A stretch of DNA of 64,000 nt from CBDFHC01 sp965247585 (GCA_965247585.1 CBDFHC010000001.1:49631-113630), one strand, 5' to 3'. Shown: positions 26,826 to 36,136, counted from the first letter of the stretch. Numbers and translations are program-made. The notes: generated from the sequence alone by a model not told the origin.

Positions 26826-27339
26826 TCTTTTTCTCCTTTTTGCTTTCTGACGGTGGTGTTATGTAAATAGGGCGACCGATGCCCAGGTGTGGGGCGTGTT
26901 GGAGCTGTTGAGGAGCAAAGCGTTGTGGGCTCGTCCTTCCATACAATGCTTTCTGAGCTTGTCGAACAATTTGAGCCGGAACAGCGAAACTGGGCGTGAC
27001 GGTTGGAGCTACTTGGCCTACCCCACCCAGATGCCTCGATCTTTACACACGGACTCGGAATCTATCACGTTGGCATCCAGCACCAGGAATGATGAAAATG
27101 AGGATTGGAATCCGAAGTGGGCGCCGCGGTAGGACTTGCTCTCCCCCCGCGCCCAGATTCTTCGATCCTCACGGGCGGACTCAGAATGACATGGTGGGGG
27201 GCGGAATGCGGTATGGGCTCGTCCTTCGAGAGCCTCAGGATGAGCGGGTTGGAGGCGTAGGAGGCTTATTCCCATAGGAATGACATGACTTATGTAGACG
27301 CCTTGGGGCAGGGCATGCGGGACGCGTTTACAGTGCCAA
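26826..27339. repeat. Intergenic family B repeat with linked segments
   Basis: Holds a segment CACACGGACTCGGAATCTAT and TTGGCATCCAGCACCAGG (about 27045-27090), then a full family B element: ATTCTTCGATCCTCACGGGC at 27157 and GCTCGTCCTTCGAGAGCC at about 27218, ending GGAGGCGTAGGAGG. The first segment recurs beside family B at 46.4, 46.7 and 49.3 kb, so it is part of a larger composite unit. No gene is seen. Confidence 0.8.
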
Positions 27340-28170
27340 TTAGAGCTTAAGGTATTTGGTGACACCCATGGCGGTGCTGGCGGTGTAGATGTTTCCCAGG
27401 GAGTCGCCCCAGACGCCGTGAGGGAGGTCAACGATGGTCTTGCCACGGCCGAGGAGGACACCTTGCTGGTCAAGCACGGAGAGGCGGGGCACCTGGTCAG
27501 TGACGAAAACGCGGCCCTGGGTGTTCATCCAGATGTCCATGGGGTGCGAGAAGTCGGTCCACTGGGTGATGAAGTCACCTTCCGGGCTAAAGAGCTGGAC
27601 ACGGTTGTTCTCGCGGTCGCAGACGTAGACGCGCTGATCAGGGCCGACCCAGATGCCGTGGGGTGTGCTGAACTGTCCGGGTCCGGCGCCGGGGGTCCCC
27701 CAGGTGGAAAGGTGCTTGCCTTCCGCGGAGAAGCGGTGGACGGTGGAGTTGCCGTAGCCATCGGCGACGAAGAGGTCTCCGGTGGGAGAGACAGCGACGT
27801 CGGCGGGGTGGTTGAAGGGCGCCTGGAAGGCGGGCCGGCCGCGTTGGCCGAGGCGCATAAGGACTTTGCCTTCGGTGTTGAGCTTCAGCACCTCGTGGGA
27901 GTCGCGGTCGGCGGCGAAGACTTCGTCCTGGGGAGATATGAAGATGCCGTGGGCGTCGGCGATGACGCCGTTGCCCCAGCCGGTGAGGAAATTGCCATCG
28001 GTGTCGAAGACGATCATAGGAGGGTCGCCCATGCGGTAGACGTAGATGCGGTCCTGGGAATCGGCGGCGACGTGGCGGATGCGGCCGCGCTCCATGCCCG
28101 GTGGCAGGGTGCCGAAGGGGTGGATTACCTGGTAGGTGGAGTCCCCGGCGCCAACGGTGAATGTTGTCAT
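27340..28170 (-). CDS. NHL-repeat beta-propeller protein
   Basis: 276 residues made of about six NHL-type repeats. Typical strands are HVAADSQDRIYVYRMGDPPM, HGIFISPQDEVFAADRDSHE, HPADVAVSPTGDLFVADGYG, HGIWVGPDQRVYVCDRENNR, HPMDIWMNTQGRVFVTD and HGVWGDSLGNIYTAS. Each starts with H-x-[VIA] and has D near the strand end. This resembles the lyase domain of peptidyl-glycine amidating enzymes and SMP-30/gluconolactonase-like propellers, but no enzyme activity can be claimed. There is no signal peptide, so it is probably cytoplasmic. AAAGGAAGAAG precedes ATG 28170. Confidence 0.8.
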   Translation of the reverse strand: MTTFTVGAGDSTYQVIHPFGTLPPGMERGRIRHVAADSQDRIYVYRMGDPPMIVFDTDGNFLTGWGNGVIADAHGIFISPQDEVFAADRDSHEVLKLNTEGKVLMRLGQRGRPAFQAPFNHPADVAVSPTGDLFVADGYGNSTVHRFSAEGKHLSTWGTPGAGPGQFSTPHGIWVGPDQRVYVCDRENNRVQLFSPEGDFITQWTDFSHPMDIWMNTQGRVFVTDQVPRLSVLDQQGVLLGRGKTIVDLPHGVWGDSLGNIYTASTAMGVTKYLKL

Positions 28171-28279
28171 TTTCTTCTTCCTTTTTGGGTAGCAGTGGCG
28201 GCGAGCGGTGGGATGAGGTGGCGCGGGTACTGGGTGTGGTTGATTGTAACGCTTGGATGGGGAGGATGGGTAAGGGGAT

Positions 28280-28345
28280 GAAGAAAATCTTGAGGGACAC
28301 CCTCAAACTCCCGGCAGGTATCCTAGGTTCCCTGCACCCTCCCGT
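28280..28345. repeat. Partial family A repeat with compensatory hairpin change
   Basis: Here the hairpin reads TTGAGGGACACCCTCAA (about 28289-28305) followed by ACTCCCGGCAG and TTCCCTGCACCCTCC. Both outer bases changed (C to T and G to A), so the stem is kept. The GTTGGTGG box is absent. Confidence 0.75.
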
Positions 28346-28434
28346 GAAACCGTAAGGTAAAGCGAAAAGAACGCTGTTTTGGCGAGGATAGTCAGGACGT
28401 GTCGGGGTTGTTGTGAAAGGACGTTGCGGAACGG

Positions 28435-31194
28435 CTAGGCGGGGGTGCGGCGGCGTTGGCGGCGGCCGGCCGGGTTGGCGTCTGAAGCGGGGTCTTCGAT
28501 GCGGATGGCGCAGACCTTGTACTCGGGGATACGGGAGTTCGGGTCCAAGGCAGCGTTGGTGAGGAAGTTGGCGGCGTGTTGCTGGAGCTTGACGAAGGGG
28601 ACGAAGACCTCGCCGGGACGCATTCGCTCAGAGTAGACGGCGCGGCCTTCCAGGGCGCCACGGCGGGAGGCAATTCGAATCCACTGTCCGTTTTCGACGC
28701 CGTACTTCTCGCCGTCCTCGGCGGCGATGGCGATTTCGAGCTCCGGCGCGCGGGCGAGGAGGGCCTCGGCGCGGCGGGTGATGGTGCCGCCGTGCCAGTG
28801 GTAGAGGATACGGCCGGTGTTGAGGATGAGGGGGAACCGGCGGCTGGGCATCTCGGCGGCGGCGGGTCCCTGATCGAAGGGGACGAACCTGGCGCGGGGG
28901 CCACGGGGGAAGTCTTCGGCGTAGAGGTAGCGCGTGCCGGGGTGGTCCGGGGTGGGGCAGGGCCACTGGATGCCACCCTCGGCGTCCAGGCGCCGGTGGG
29001 AGATGCCGGAGACGATGGGGGTGAGTACGGCCATTTCGTCCCATATCTGAGAGGCGTCCCGGTGGTTGAACTGACCTTCTAAGTCCAGGCCCAACTTACG
29101 GCTCATCCGGCGGGCCAGGTCACAGATTATTTCCCAGTCAGGGCGGCTGCCGCCGATGGGTTCGACGGCCTGACGGACGCGCTGGACGCGGCGCTCACTG
29201 TTGGTAAAGGTGCCTTCCTTCTCGGCGAAGGAGCAGGCGGGAAGAACGACGTCGGCGATTTCAGCGGTCTCGTGCATGAAGATGTCCTGGACGACCATGA
29301 ACTCCAGGGCCTTGAAGGCGGCTTCGGCGTGGTGGAGGTCCGGCTCGCTGAGGAGGGGGTTCTCTCCGGTGATGTACATGGCCTTGACGCGGCCCTGGGT
29401 GATGGCGGGGACCATGTCCGTGATGACGAGGCCGGGCTCCGGTGGCAGGGGTTGGTTGCCCCAGGCGGCCTGGAACTTGGCGAGGGAGGTCTCGTTGAGG
29501 GTCTGGTAGCCGGGGAAGGCGTTGGGGAGGCACCCGGCATCGCCGCAGCCCTGGACGTTGTTCTGGCCGCGCAGAGGGGAGATGCCGGAGCCGGGCTTGC
29601 CAAGCTGACCGGCGACGAGGGCGAGGTTGAGCAGGCCGTGGGCGTTGGCGGTGCCGTTGGTGTGCTGGGTGATGCCCATGCCCCAGACGAGGCAGGAGCC
29701 GCTGAATGGGGGCGCGGCGTAGATTCGGGCGGCGGCTGCGATGTCCGCCGCGGGGACGCCGGTAAGCTGCTCGGCGCGGTCCAGCGGGTAGGCGTCCACG
29801 ACCTTACGCCACTCTTCGAAGCCCTCGGTGCGGTTTTCGACGAAGGAGGCATCCAATAAGCCTTCGTCCAGGATGACCTTGGCCATGGCGTTGAGGAGGG
29901 CGACATCGGTTCCGGGGTGAGGGCGTAGCCAGAGGTCAGCGAAGTCGCACATTTCGATTCGGCGGGGATTGATGACGATGAGCCTGGCGCCTTTTTCGAT
30001 GATGGCACGGCGCATGCGTGAGGCGGCGACGGGGTGATTCGAATTGGCGTCTGAACCGATGATGAGGATGCAGCCGGCCTCTTCGTAGTCGATATAGGAG
30101 TTGCTGGTGGCGCCGCTGCCGAGGGCGGTGAGCATGGCCTCCACTGAGGGAGCGTGGCAGAGGCGGGTGCAGTGGTCAATGTGGTTGGACTGCATGATGA
30201 GGCGGGCGAACTTCTGCTGGATGTAGCCGTCCTCATTGGTGGCCTTGGCGGAGCAGAGGGTGGCGAAGGCGTCGCCGCGATACTGGGCCAGGCGGTCAGC
30301 GACGTAGTCCAGCGCCTCGTCCCAGGGGACTGAAACGAGGACGCCGTTGCGCCGCACCAGGGGCGAGGTGAGGCGGTCCTGGTGGTGGACGAAGGTGTAG
30401 CCGAAACGGCCCTTGACGCAGAGCATACCGACGCTGGACTGGTTGTCCGAGTCGTCGAGCACCTCGGCGATGCGTCCTTCGGGACTCACCTGGGCCTTGA
30501 TGCCGCAGCCGACGCCGCAGTAGGGGCAGGTGGTGGTGACGCTCTTGACGGCGGGTTTCTGTGGGGGCGCTTTGACGCTGATGGCGCCGGTGGGGCAGAC
30601 GGAGAGGCACTGGCCGCAGGTGGTGCAGACGGACTCCATCAAGGGGCGGTCCATGAATGTGCCGATGCGAGCATCGGTCCCGGCGCCGAGGACGTCTATG
30701 GCGCCGATGAATTGCGCGCCGTCCTGGCAGGCCTTGGCGCAGCGGCCGCAGAGGATGCAGGCGTCCATGGCGATGTTGAAGATGGGGTTGCTCTGGTCGA
30801 CGGGCTGCCGGGGGCGAGGGTCCCATCGGGATGCGGCGACGCCGTGGCTTTCGGCGGCGGTGGTAAGGGCTTTGTAGCTTTTTGGACTGCTGCCGTTGTC
30901 GTCGCGGGGGAGCATGGCCATGGTGAGCTCCAAGACGCCGCGGCGGAGGTCGAGGAGCTCCGGGGTATCGGTGCGGACCTGCATGCCCTCGCGGACGGGG
31001 ACGGAGCAGGAAGCGGGGAAGCCTCGCTGGCCTTCGACCTGGACCAGGCAGGTGCGGCAAGCGCCGATGGGCTTCATGTCCGGGTCTTTGCAGAGCTGTG
31101 GCACGGTGATGCCGGAGGCGTTGATGGCGTCAAGGACGGAAGCGCCGTCTGGCGCGGTGACGGGGCGGTTGTTAATGGTTAGGGTGGTGGGCAT
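28435..31194 (-). CDS. fdhA: Formate dehydrogenase alpha-type molybdopterin oxidoreductase
   Basis: 919-residue catalytic subunit. A plant-type [2Fe-2S] domain (1-80) has C35, C46, C49 and C63. A ferredoxin region has CILCGRC (146-152) and CTTCGQCLSVCP (190-201). The molybdopterin [4Fe-4S] motif is CPYCGVGC (223-230). The active-site segment HCTRLCHAPS has C346 where E. coli FdhF carries selenocysteine, so this is a Cys-type enzyme. The C-terminus has the molydopterin-dinucleotide domain (LILNTGRILYHWHGGT). The plan matches FdsA-type subunits that pass electrons to NuoF/NuoE-like partners, and such genes lie just upstream on the same strand. fdhD is not in the window. ATG 31194 follows AAGGACATCC; the frame continues upstream into a toxin remnant. 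A formate specificity is likely but not proven. Confidence 0.85.
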   Translation of the reverse strand: MPTTLTINNRPVTAPDGASVLDAINASGITVPQLCKDPDMKPIGACRTCLVQVEGQRGFPASCSVPVREGMQVRTDTPELLDLRRGVLELTMAMLPRDDNGSSPKSYKALTTAAESHGVAASRWDPRPRQPVDQSNPIFNIAMDACILCGRCAKACQDGAQFIGAIDVLGAGTDARIGTFMDRPLMESVCTTCGQCLSVCPTGAISVKAPPQKPAVKSVTTTCPYCGVGCGIKAQVSPEGRIAEVLDDSDNQSSVGMLCVKGRFGYTFVHHQDRLTSPLVRRNGVLVSVPWDEALDYVADRLAQYRGDAFATLCSAKATNEDGYIQQKFARLIMQSNHIDHCTRLCHAPSVEAMLTALGSGATSNSYIDYEEAGCILIIGSDANSNHPVAASRMRRAIIEKGARLIVINPRRIEMCDFADLWLRPHPGTDVALLNAMAKVILDEGLLDASFVENRTEGFEEWRKVVDAYPLDRAEQLTGVPAADIAAAARIYAAPPFSGSCLVWGMGITQHTNGTANAHGLLNLALVAGQLGKPGSGISPLRGQNNVQGCGDAGCLPNAFPGYQTLNETSLAKFQAAWGNQPLPPEPGLVITDMVPAITQGRVKAMYITGENPLLSEPDLHHAEAAFKALEFMVVQDIFMHETAEIADVVLPACSFAEKEGTFTNSERRVQRVRQAVEPIGGSRPDWEIICDLARRMSRKLGLDLEGQFNHRDASQIWDEMAVLTPIVSGISHRRLDAEGGIQWPCPTPDHPGTRYLYAEDFPRGPRARFVPFDQGPAAAEMPSRRFPLILNTGRILYHWHGGTITRRAEALLARAPELEIAIAAEDGEKYGVENGQWIRIASRRGALEGRAVYSERMRPGEVFVPFVKLQQHAANFLTNAALDPNSRIPEYKVCAIRIEDPASDANPAGRRQRRRTPA

Positions 31195-31269
31195 GGGGGA
31201 TGTCCTTGGGTCCAGGCGTTCAAGTTGCCGTGAAGCGGTCCTCTCAAGCTCTACGCGGTAGTCCGCCAC
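31195..31269 (-). pseudogene. RelE/ParE toxin N-terminal remnant, in frame with fdhA
   Basis: From GTG 31269 the minus strand encodes ADYRVELERTASRQLERLDP. This is the beginning of a RelE/ParE-type toxin (first strand and helix with the R-Q-L-x-x-L pattern). The toxin ends after about 25 codons because its frame runs straight into the ATG of the dehydrogenase gene. It overlaps the end of a small antitoxin-like frame, as in intact toxin-antitoxin operons. No toxin catalytic core remains. Confidence 0.6.
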
Positions 31270-31361
31270 TTCTCGGTCAGTCTTTCCATTACCTGGTCCA
31301 AGGACTCGGTTGGCTCAGACTTTCGTTTAGCGATTAAAGCGAGCGCCTCAACAACTTCCAT
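31251..31361 (-). CDS. Short antitoxin-like peptide upstream of the toxin remnant
   Basis: 36 residues from ATG 31361: MEVVEALALIAKRKSEPTES then LDQVMERLTEKWRTTA, ending at TAG 31251. The stop overlaps the toxin remnant start by 19 bp, the arrangement of a small antitoxin before a RelE-type toxin. A stop codon lies two codons upstream, so no longer DNA-binding domain is present; it is either a minimal antitoxin or a C-terminal toxin-binding remnant. The sequence gives no match that I can name. Confidence 0.45.
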   Translation of the reverse strand: MEVVEALALIAKRKSEPTESLDQVMERLTEKWRTTA

Positions 31362-31898
31362 CAACTACTGATACTCCCTAATGGGAATGAGAATAGCGGT
31401 TTTCCGTCCTTTGCCATAGGCTGACCCCAGAGATTGTGGTGGTCTCCGAAATTCAGCGTACCAGTTTGGTGGAACGGCGTAAACAGAGATAATAGGCAAC
31501 TATACATCGCAGAACCAAAGAGGCAGGAGCGTGATTTGAGGAAGTAGTAGGCTAAGAAATTAGGAAGGGCAGAATTCAGAGAATGTGTATAGATTGGGCC
31601 GGAACAGCGCTAGTTGGCGCAAGGGTGAGAGATGCTCTCCCCCCGCACCCAGATTCTTCGATCCTCACGGGCGGACTCAGAATGACATGGTGGGGGGCGG
31701 AATGCGGTATGGGCTCGTCCTTCGAGAGCCTCAGGATGAGCGGGTTGGAGGCGTAGGAGGCTTATTTTTCATAGGAATGACATGACTCATCCGGATGCTC
31801 AACGTGCGGCGAGGTGGCTGTGAAAATGCCGAAGAAGTCAAAATCTTATATGCCTCAAGTGGAACGTCAGAGGTGTTGTCTCCCTCTGGACCCCCTCT
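31362..31898. repeat. AT-richer intergenic stretch followed by a family B repeat
   Basis: About 31362-31590 is less GC-rich than its surroundings and holds no gene that I can see. A full family B element follows: CTCTCCCCCCGCACCCAG at about 31635, ATTCTTCGATCCTCACGGGC at 31653, GCTCGTCCTTCGAGAGCC near 31714, ending in GGAGGCGTAGGAGG. The block separates the dehydrogenase gene from its presumed NuoF-like partner by about 700 bp. Confidence 0.75.
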
Positions 31899-33491
31899 CT
31901 AGGGCCGTCCTTCACCCGTGGGTGTGAACTCCTCGGGGAAAAGCTCCAGGGCGCTGGTGATGGGGTTGCCGGCGGCCTGGCCCAGGCCGCAGAGGGATGC
32001 CTGGTTGACGATGTGGGCCAGGAAGCGGAGCTCTTCGATTTCGGCGGCAGGATCCGCGGCGGAGCTAAGGCGGTCGAGGGCGGCGACGATTCGTGGGGTG
32101 CCCTCGCGGCAGGGGGTGCACTTGCCGCAGGACTCGGCGGCGTTGTATGAGGCCAAGGCTCGGACGGCGTCGAGGACGGGTGTGGTCTGGTCAAGGGCGA
32201 CGATGCCCCCCGCGCCCAGCATGACACCGGAGGGGTGAATAAGGCCGGGGAGGATGGGGAGGTCCAGCATTCCCGGTGGGAGGATGCCGCTGGAGGGGCC
32301 GCCGACGGCCAGGGCGCTGAGGCGGCTGCCGGATGGGGGGCCGCCGCCGATTTCCATGATGATCTGATGCAGGGTAGTGCCCAGGGGCACCTCGGCGACG
32401 CCTGGCCGCCGTATGGCTCCGCTGAGGCTGACGAGCTTGGTGCCGGTGGCTTTCTCATCGCCGATCTGGCTGAAGGCTGCCGCGCCGTGGGAGAGGATAA
32501 ACGGGACGCTGGAGAGGGTCTCGGGGTTGTTTATCACGGTGGGACGGGACCAGAGGCCGGAGTCGGTGGGGAACGGGGGGCGGATTCGAGGCTCGCGGCG
32601 GTAACCTTCCACGGTGTTGAGCAGGGTGGTCTCTTCGCCGCAGACGTAACCGCCTGCGCCTCGGCGTATTTCGGCCTGAAGGGAGAAGCCTGAGCCGAGG
32701 ATGTCATCGCCCAGCAGACCGTTCGCTTCGGCTTGAGATACGGTCAGCTCCATGCGCTGGGCGGAAAGGTCAGCCTCGGCGTTTATATAGATGAAGGCTT
32801 GCTCCGTACCGGAGGCGTAGGCGGCGATGATAGCGCCTTCCAGGATGCGATGAGGGACGCCCTCCATGAGGTGGCGGTCCTTGAAAACGCCGGGCTCGCC
32901 CTCCTCCGAGTTGACGACCAGGTAGCGGGGTCCATCTCCGGCGCGGCGGGCGCCGCGCCATTTGAGGGCGGCGGGGAAGTAGGCGCCGCCCCGGCCCCGA
33001 AGGCCGGAGACTTCCACCTCGGCGATGACTTCTTCCGGCGTCATCGCCAGGGCCCTGGCGAGCCCGGCGTAGCCGCCGTGCATTATGTAATCTTCGACGT
33101 CGCTGGGGTCCAGGAGGCCGCAGAGGTCCAGGGCGACGCGGTGCTGGTGGTGGAAGAAGGGAGCGCTTTCGGTGTCCGGAGGTTCGAAGCCCCTGGCAAT
33201 GAGGGAAGCGCGGTCCGGCGTGACGCGGGAGTAACGAGTAAGACCCTTTACGGGGTCGGAGAGCAGGACCTGTGGGGCGTTGAAGCATGCGCCGTCGCAG
33301 CCGGTAACCACGGCGTAAGAGGCCTCGGGAAGGGATTCAGCTATGGCCTGGGCAACCAGTTCGGCGCCCACGGCGGTGGAGCAGTGGCCCACCTGGACGG
33401 CGATGCGGGTCTTTGCCTGGCGCGACGCGCCGAGGCGACGCCATGCGCCGGACTTGAGCTGGTCGAGGTGTTCCGCGGGAGAGGCGGTCAC
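31899..33491 (-). CDS. NADH-binding iron-sulfur flavoprotein, NuoF/HoxF/FdsB-like
   Basis: About 530 residues. An N-terminal thioredoxin-like part has CSTAVGA and GCDGACFNAP. The FMN/NAD region has GLRGRGGAYFPAALKW (about 163-178), NSEEGEPGVFKDR and the glycine-rich GAGGYVCGEETTLLNTVEG. The C-terminal [4Fe-4S] motif is ESCGKCTPCREGT with a later SLCGLG. It should transfer electrons between NAD(H) and Fe-S chains. GTG 33491 overlaps the stop of the NuoE-like gene (GTGA), which decides the start. It can serve the AOR upstream, the formate-dehydrogenase-type subunit downstream, or both. Confidence 0.88.
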   Translation of the reverse strand: MTASPAEHLDQLKSGAWRRLGASRQAKTRIAVQVGHCSTAVGAELVAQAIAESLPEASYAVVTGCDGACFNAPQVLLSDPVKGLTRYSRVTPDRASLIARGFEPPDTESAPFFHHQHRVALDLCGLLDPSDVEDYIMHGGYAGLARALAMTPEEVIAEVEVSGLRGRGGAYFPAALKWRGARRAGDGPRYLVVNSEEGEPGVFKDRHLMEGVPHRILEGAIIAAYASGTEQAFIYINAEADLSAQRMELTVSQAEANGLLGDDILGSGFSLQAEIRRGAGGYVCGEETTLLNTVEGYRREPRIRPPFPTDSGLWSRPTVINNPETLSSVPFILSHGAAAFSQIGDEKATGTKLVSLSGAIRRPGVAEVPLGTTLHQIIMEIGGGPPSGSRLSALAVGGPSSGILPPGMLDLPILPGLIHPSGVMLGAGGIVALDQTTPVLDAVRALASYNAAESCGKCTPCREGTPRIVAALDRLSSAADPAAEIEELRFLAHIVNQASLCGLGQAAGNPITSALELFPEEFTPTGEGRP

Positions 33492-33949
33492 TGACCAGGC
33501 GCCTTCAGGAGGTCTCGGAGGGCGTCTGGGGTGACGCGTCCGTGCCAAGCGCCGTCGAGTTGAACGACGGGGGCCACGGCGCAGAGGAAGCCGCAGAGGG
33601 TCTCTTCCAGGGCTATCGAAGGGTCCGCTTCGGCGCGGTTGGGTTCAAGGCCCAGCGACGCGGCGGCGGAGAGGAGCTGATCAGCCCCGTTGACCCGGCA
33701 GCTAAGGCCGGCGCAGATTCTAAGGGTACGCGGGGCGGGCTGCCGAGGGCGAAGCTCGGTGTAGCTGGTGGCGGCGCCGTAGAGCTCGCTCGCGGGGACG
33801 CCCAGGTGCCAGCCGACTACTTCCATGGCCCAGTCCGGCAGGTAGCCAAATTGGCGGTGGAGGTAGTGGAGGGCGGGGAGGAGTTGGGAGCGTTGGCTGG
33901 GGAACCGCTCGCGCAACTCGGCGCGAAGGGAGGCCCTTTCGTCTCTCAT
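33488..33949 (-). CDS. NuoE/HoxE-like [2Fe-2S] subunit
   Basis: 153-residue thioredoxin-fold subunit. The helical N-terminus (LLPALHYLHRQFGYLPDWAM) leads to the cluster ligands C79 and C84 (CAGLSCRVNG) and C119 and C123 (CGFLCAVAPV), the NuoE pattern. It pairs with NuoF-like proteins in NAD-linked formate dehydrogenases, hydrogenases and AOR complexes. The start overlaps the AOR stop and the end overlaps the NuoF-like start, each by 4 bp, so the three are translationally coupled. Confidence 0.88.
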   Translation of the reverse strand: MRDERASLRAELRERFPSQRSQLLPALHYLHRQFGYLPDWAMEVVGWHLGVPASELYGAATSYTELRPRQPAPRTLRICAGLSCRVNGADQLLSAAASLGLEPNRAEADPSIALEETLCGFLCAVAPVVQLDGAWHGRVTPDALRDLLKAPGQ

Positions 33950-35823
33950 CGTAGCGTTGGGGTGCCAGAGGAGGGCTGGGGGGGTGATGCCGCGCCCGGG
34001 ACAGGAATGGTGATCTGTAGCTCACGCAACTTGGCGTCTGGGATGAGGCCGTCAGGGGTCCAGTCGCGGGCTTTGTAGTAGGACGCTATCATCATATCCA
34101 GCTCTTCCGGGGTGAGGCCGACGCCTTGGGCTACTCCGGTGGGGAGCTTCTCTTCCAGGACCCGGGGAGGCAGGGTGTCGTCCCCCCGCTGCCAGCCTTC
34201 CCTGATGTTGAAGAGCTTTTTGAGGTTGTTGATGCGCTGGCCGGCGCGCTTAAGGTCGTCGGGGGAGGTGGGCCAGCCGGTGACTAGCTCGTAGATTGCG
34301 GCGGACTCGGCGTAGAAGTCGTTGAAGGTCTTGCGGAGGAACTTGCACCAGATAAGAGAGTCCAGCACGGCGGAGAAGTCCTCGCCGGCCATGGTAATTG
34401 CGCCGCGGCGGTCGTCCGCGGTGAAGCGGTCGACGGTGGAGGAGAAGTCGGCCTCGTAGGCGGAGGAGCGGTTGTGACACGCGCCGCGGGTACTGACGGC
34501 CAGTCCCAGGGCCATGGTCTTGAGGCTGCGAGGCTCGTAGCCGGGCATTTCCAGGCCCTTGACGTGCATGGCCCAGGTGTCAGAGCCGTGGCCCAACTGC
34601 TCGGAGGCGCGGCGGCTGCCCTGGGCGAGCAGGCCGCCGAGACCGCGGCGTTCGGCGATGAGCTGGAGCGCGGCGGTGAGGGCATCCGAGCTGCCGAAGC
34701 GGAGGTCCAGGCCACCGGTGTCTTCGAGGGACAGGAGGCCACGATCGAAGCACTCCATGGCCCAGGCGACGGTGACGCCGGCGCTGATGGTGTCCATGCC
34801 CATGGCGTCGCAGTAGCGGGTGGCGCGTATTACGGCGTTGGGGTCGGAGACGCCGACGATGGGACCAAGGGCGAAGGCGCTCTCGTACTCCATGCGGGCC
34901 TGGACGACGTCACCAGCGTCAGTTGTGGTGACGATCTTTTCGCAGCCGATGGTGCAGTTGGCGCAGTGGGCGTTCTTGACGAAGTGGTCCTGGTGGAGCG
35001 CCTCGCCGCTGACGCTTTCGGCCTGGTCGAAGGTGGACTGCTGGAAGTTTCGAGCGGGCAAGGCGGCCAGCCGGTTGAAAACGGCCATATTGGCCATGGT
35101 GCCCAGGCCGCGGTACTTTTCGGTGGCGGGACCGAGGCTGCGGCGGGAGAGGTCACGGCGGATCGAGAGGAGCGCTTCGGCATTGTGGGAGGGGGAGGGG
35201 ACGGCCTGGGTGCCGCGGACGGCGATGGCCTTGAGGTTTTTGGCGCCCATGACGGCGCCAGTGCCGGTGCGGCCCGCCAGGCGGCCACCGTCGTTGGCGA
35301 TGCTGGCGAAGAGGACGCCGTTTTCGCCGGCGGGGCCGATGCAGGCCACGCGGAAGTTGGCGCCCAGTTCGGCCTTGACGGTTTCCTCGGTGTCGAAGGT
35401 GGAGAGCCCGAGGAGGTGAGCGGCGTCGAGGAATTCGACGATGCCTTCATTAATGGATAGAAGAGTGGGTTGGGGGCTGCGGCCGATGATGATGAGGGCG
35501 TCGGAGCCGGTGGCCTTTAGCTCGGTGGCCAGGAAGCTGGATGAGAGGGAGTCGCCGATGAAGCCGGTGAGGGGCGACTTGGTGACAACTGCAAACTTGC
35601 TGGTGGTGGTGAGACGGCTGCCCACCAAGGGGCTGGTGGCGAAGATGAGGGGGTTGTCCGGGCCTAGAGGGTCGGCACCGGAGGGGCAGTGGCGGTAGAG
35701 GAGATAGGCGCCGAGGCCGGTGCCGCCCAGGTAGCGCTGGAGGACTTCGCCGGGCAGCGGGTCCCAGCGGACGGCCCGAGTTGTCAGGTCCACCACCATG
35801 GCTTGGCCGTGGTAGCCGAACAT
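33946..35823 (-). CDS. Aldehyde:ferredoxin oxidoreductase (AOR family)
   Basis: 625 residues. The N-terminal domain has YLGGTGLGAYLLYRH and the pterin-binding segments DSLSSSFLATELKATGSDAL and GPAGENGVLFASIANDGGRL. The [4Fe-4S] ligands are C287, C290 and C294 in HCANCTIGC, with C493 in IWCKF as the fourth. AORs carry a tungsten or molybdenum bis-pterin and oxidise aldehydes or reduce acids. The gene sits between moaD-type and nuoE-type genes, 3 bp from the former and overlapping the latter, so electrons probably go to NAD rather than only to ferredoxin. The subfamily and aldehyde cannot be told from the sequence alone. Confidence 0.88.
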   Translation of the reverse strand: MFGYHGQAMVVDLTTRAVRWDPLPGEVLQRYLGGTGLGAYLLYRHCPSGADPLGPDNPLIFATSPLVGSRLTTTSKFAVVTKSPLTGFIGDSLSSSFLATELKATGSDALIIIGRSPQPTLLSINEGIVEFLDAAHLLGLSTFDTEETVKAELGANFRVACIGPAGENGVLFASIANDGGRLAGRTGTGAVMGAKNLKAIAVRGTQAVPSPSHNAEALLSIRRDLSRRSLGPATEKYRGLGTMANMAVFNRLAALPARNFQQSTFDQAESVSGEALHQDHFVKNAHCANCTIGCEKIVTTTDAGDVVQARMEYESAFALGPIVGVSDPNAVIRATRYCDAMGMDTISAGVTVAWAMECFDRGLLSLEDTGGLDLRFGSSDALTAALQLIAERRGLGGLLAQGSRRASEQLGHGSDTWAMHVKGLEMPGYEPRSLKTMALGLAVSTRGACHNRSSAYEADFSSTVDRFTADDRRGAITMAGEDFSAVLDSLIWCKFLRKTFNDFYAESAAIYELVTGWPTSPDDLKRAGQRINNLKKLFNIREGWQRGDDTLPPRVLEEKLPTGVAQGVGLTPEELDMMIASYYKARDWTPDGLIPDAKLRELQITIPVPGAASPPQPSSGTPTLR

Positions 35824-35826
35824 GGG

Positions 35827-36126
35827 TCAGCCACCCGCCTGGCTGGAGAAGAGGAGCAGCTTGTCGCCGGGGAGAAGGGTTACGGGGTCTGAGGAGATGA
35901 AGCGGAGGCCGTTGAGGTTGAGGGTGTAGCTCTCCACCAGGCCGGAACGGTCCGGGAGGACGATGTCACCGACCAGTGCCGGGCAGGACCGCGCCAGGGC
36001 GTCCGCCAGTTGGGAGGCGGTGGCGGGAGTGGGGAGCGACAGAGCCAGCTCTTTGACGCCTGCTTTTAGGCGAGCGGCACCGAAGAGCTCTACCTTTATA
36101 TGCATCAACGTTCTTGTGGAGTCCAT
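35827..36126 (-). CDS. MoaD/ThiS family sulfur carrier
   Basis: 99 residues with the beta-grasp pattern: HIKVELFGAARLKAG at the start, LPDRSGLVESYTLNLNG in the middle, and the C-terminal LLPGDKLLLFSSQAGG. The terminal Gly-Gly is adenylated and thiocarboxylated in this family, donating sulfur for pterin dithiolene formation. ATG 36126 is used; ATG 36105 at MHIKVELFG is an alternative start. Placement directly before the AOR gene is common for this family and suggests a carrier dedicated to the AOR cofactor. Confidence 0.82.
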   Translation of the reverse strand: MDSTRTLMHIKVELFGAARLKAGVKELALSLPTPATASQLADALARSCPALVGDIVLPDRSGLVESYTLNLNGLRFISSDPVTLLPGDKLLLFSSQAGG

Positions 36127-36136
36127 GGCGTTCGTC

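Noticed and set aside
31195..31269. Extended start of the formate dehydrogenase gene at 31269
   Set aside because: The extra residues resemble a toxin N-terminus, and ATG 31194 begins the [2Fe-2S] domain with a fair ribosome-binding site.
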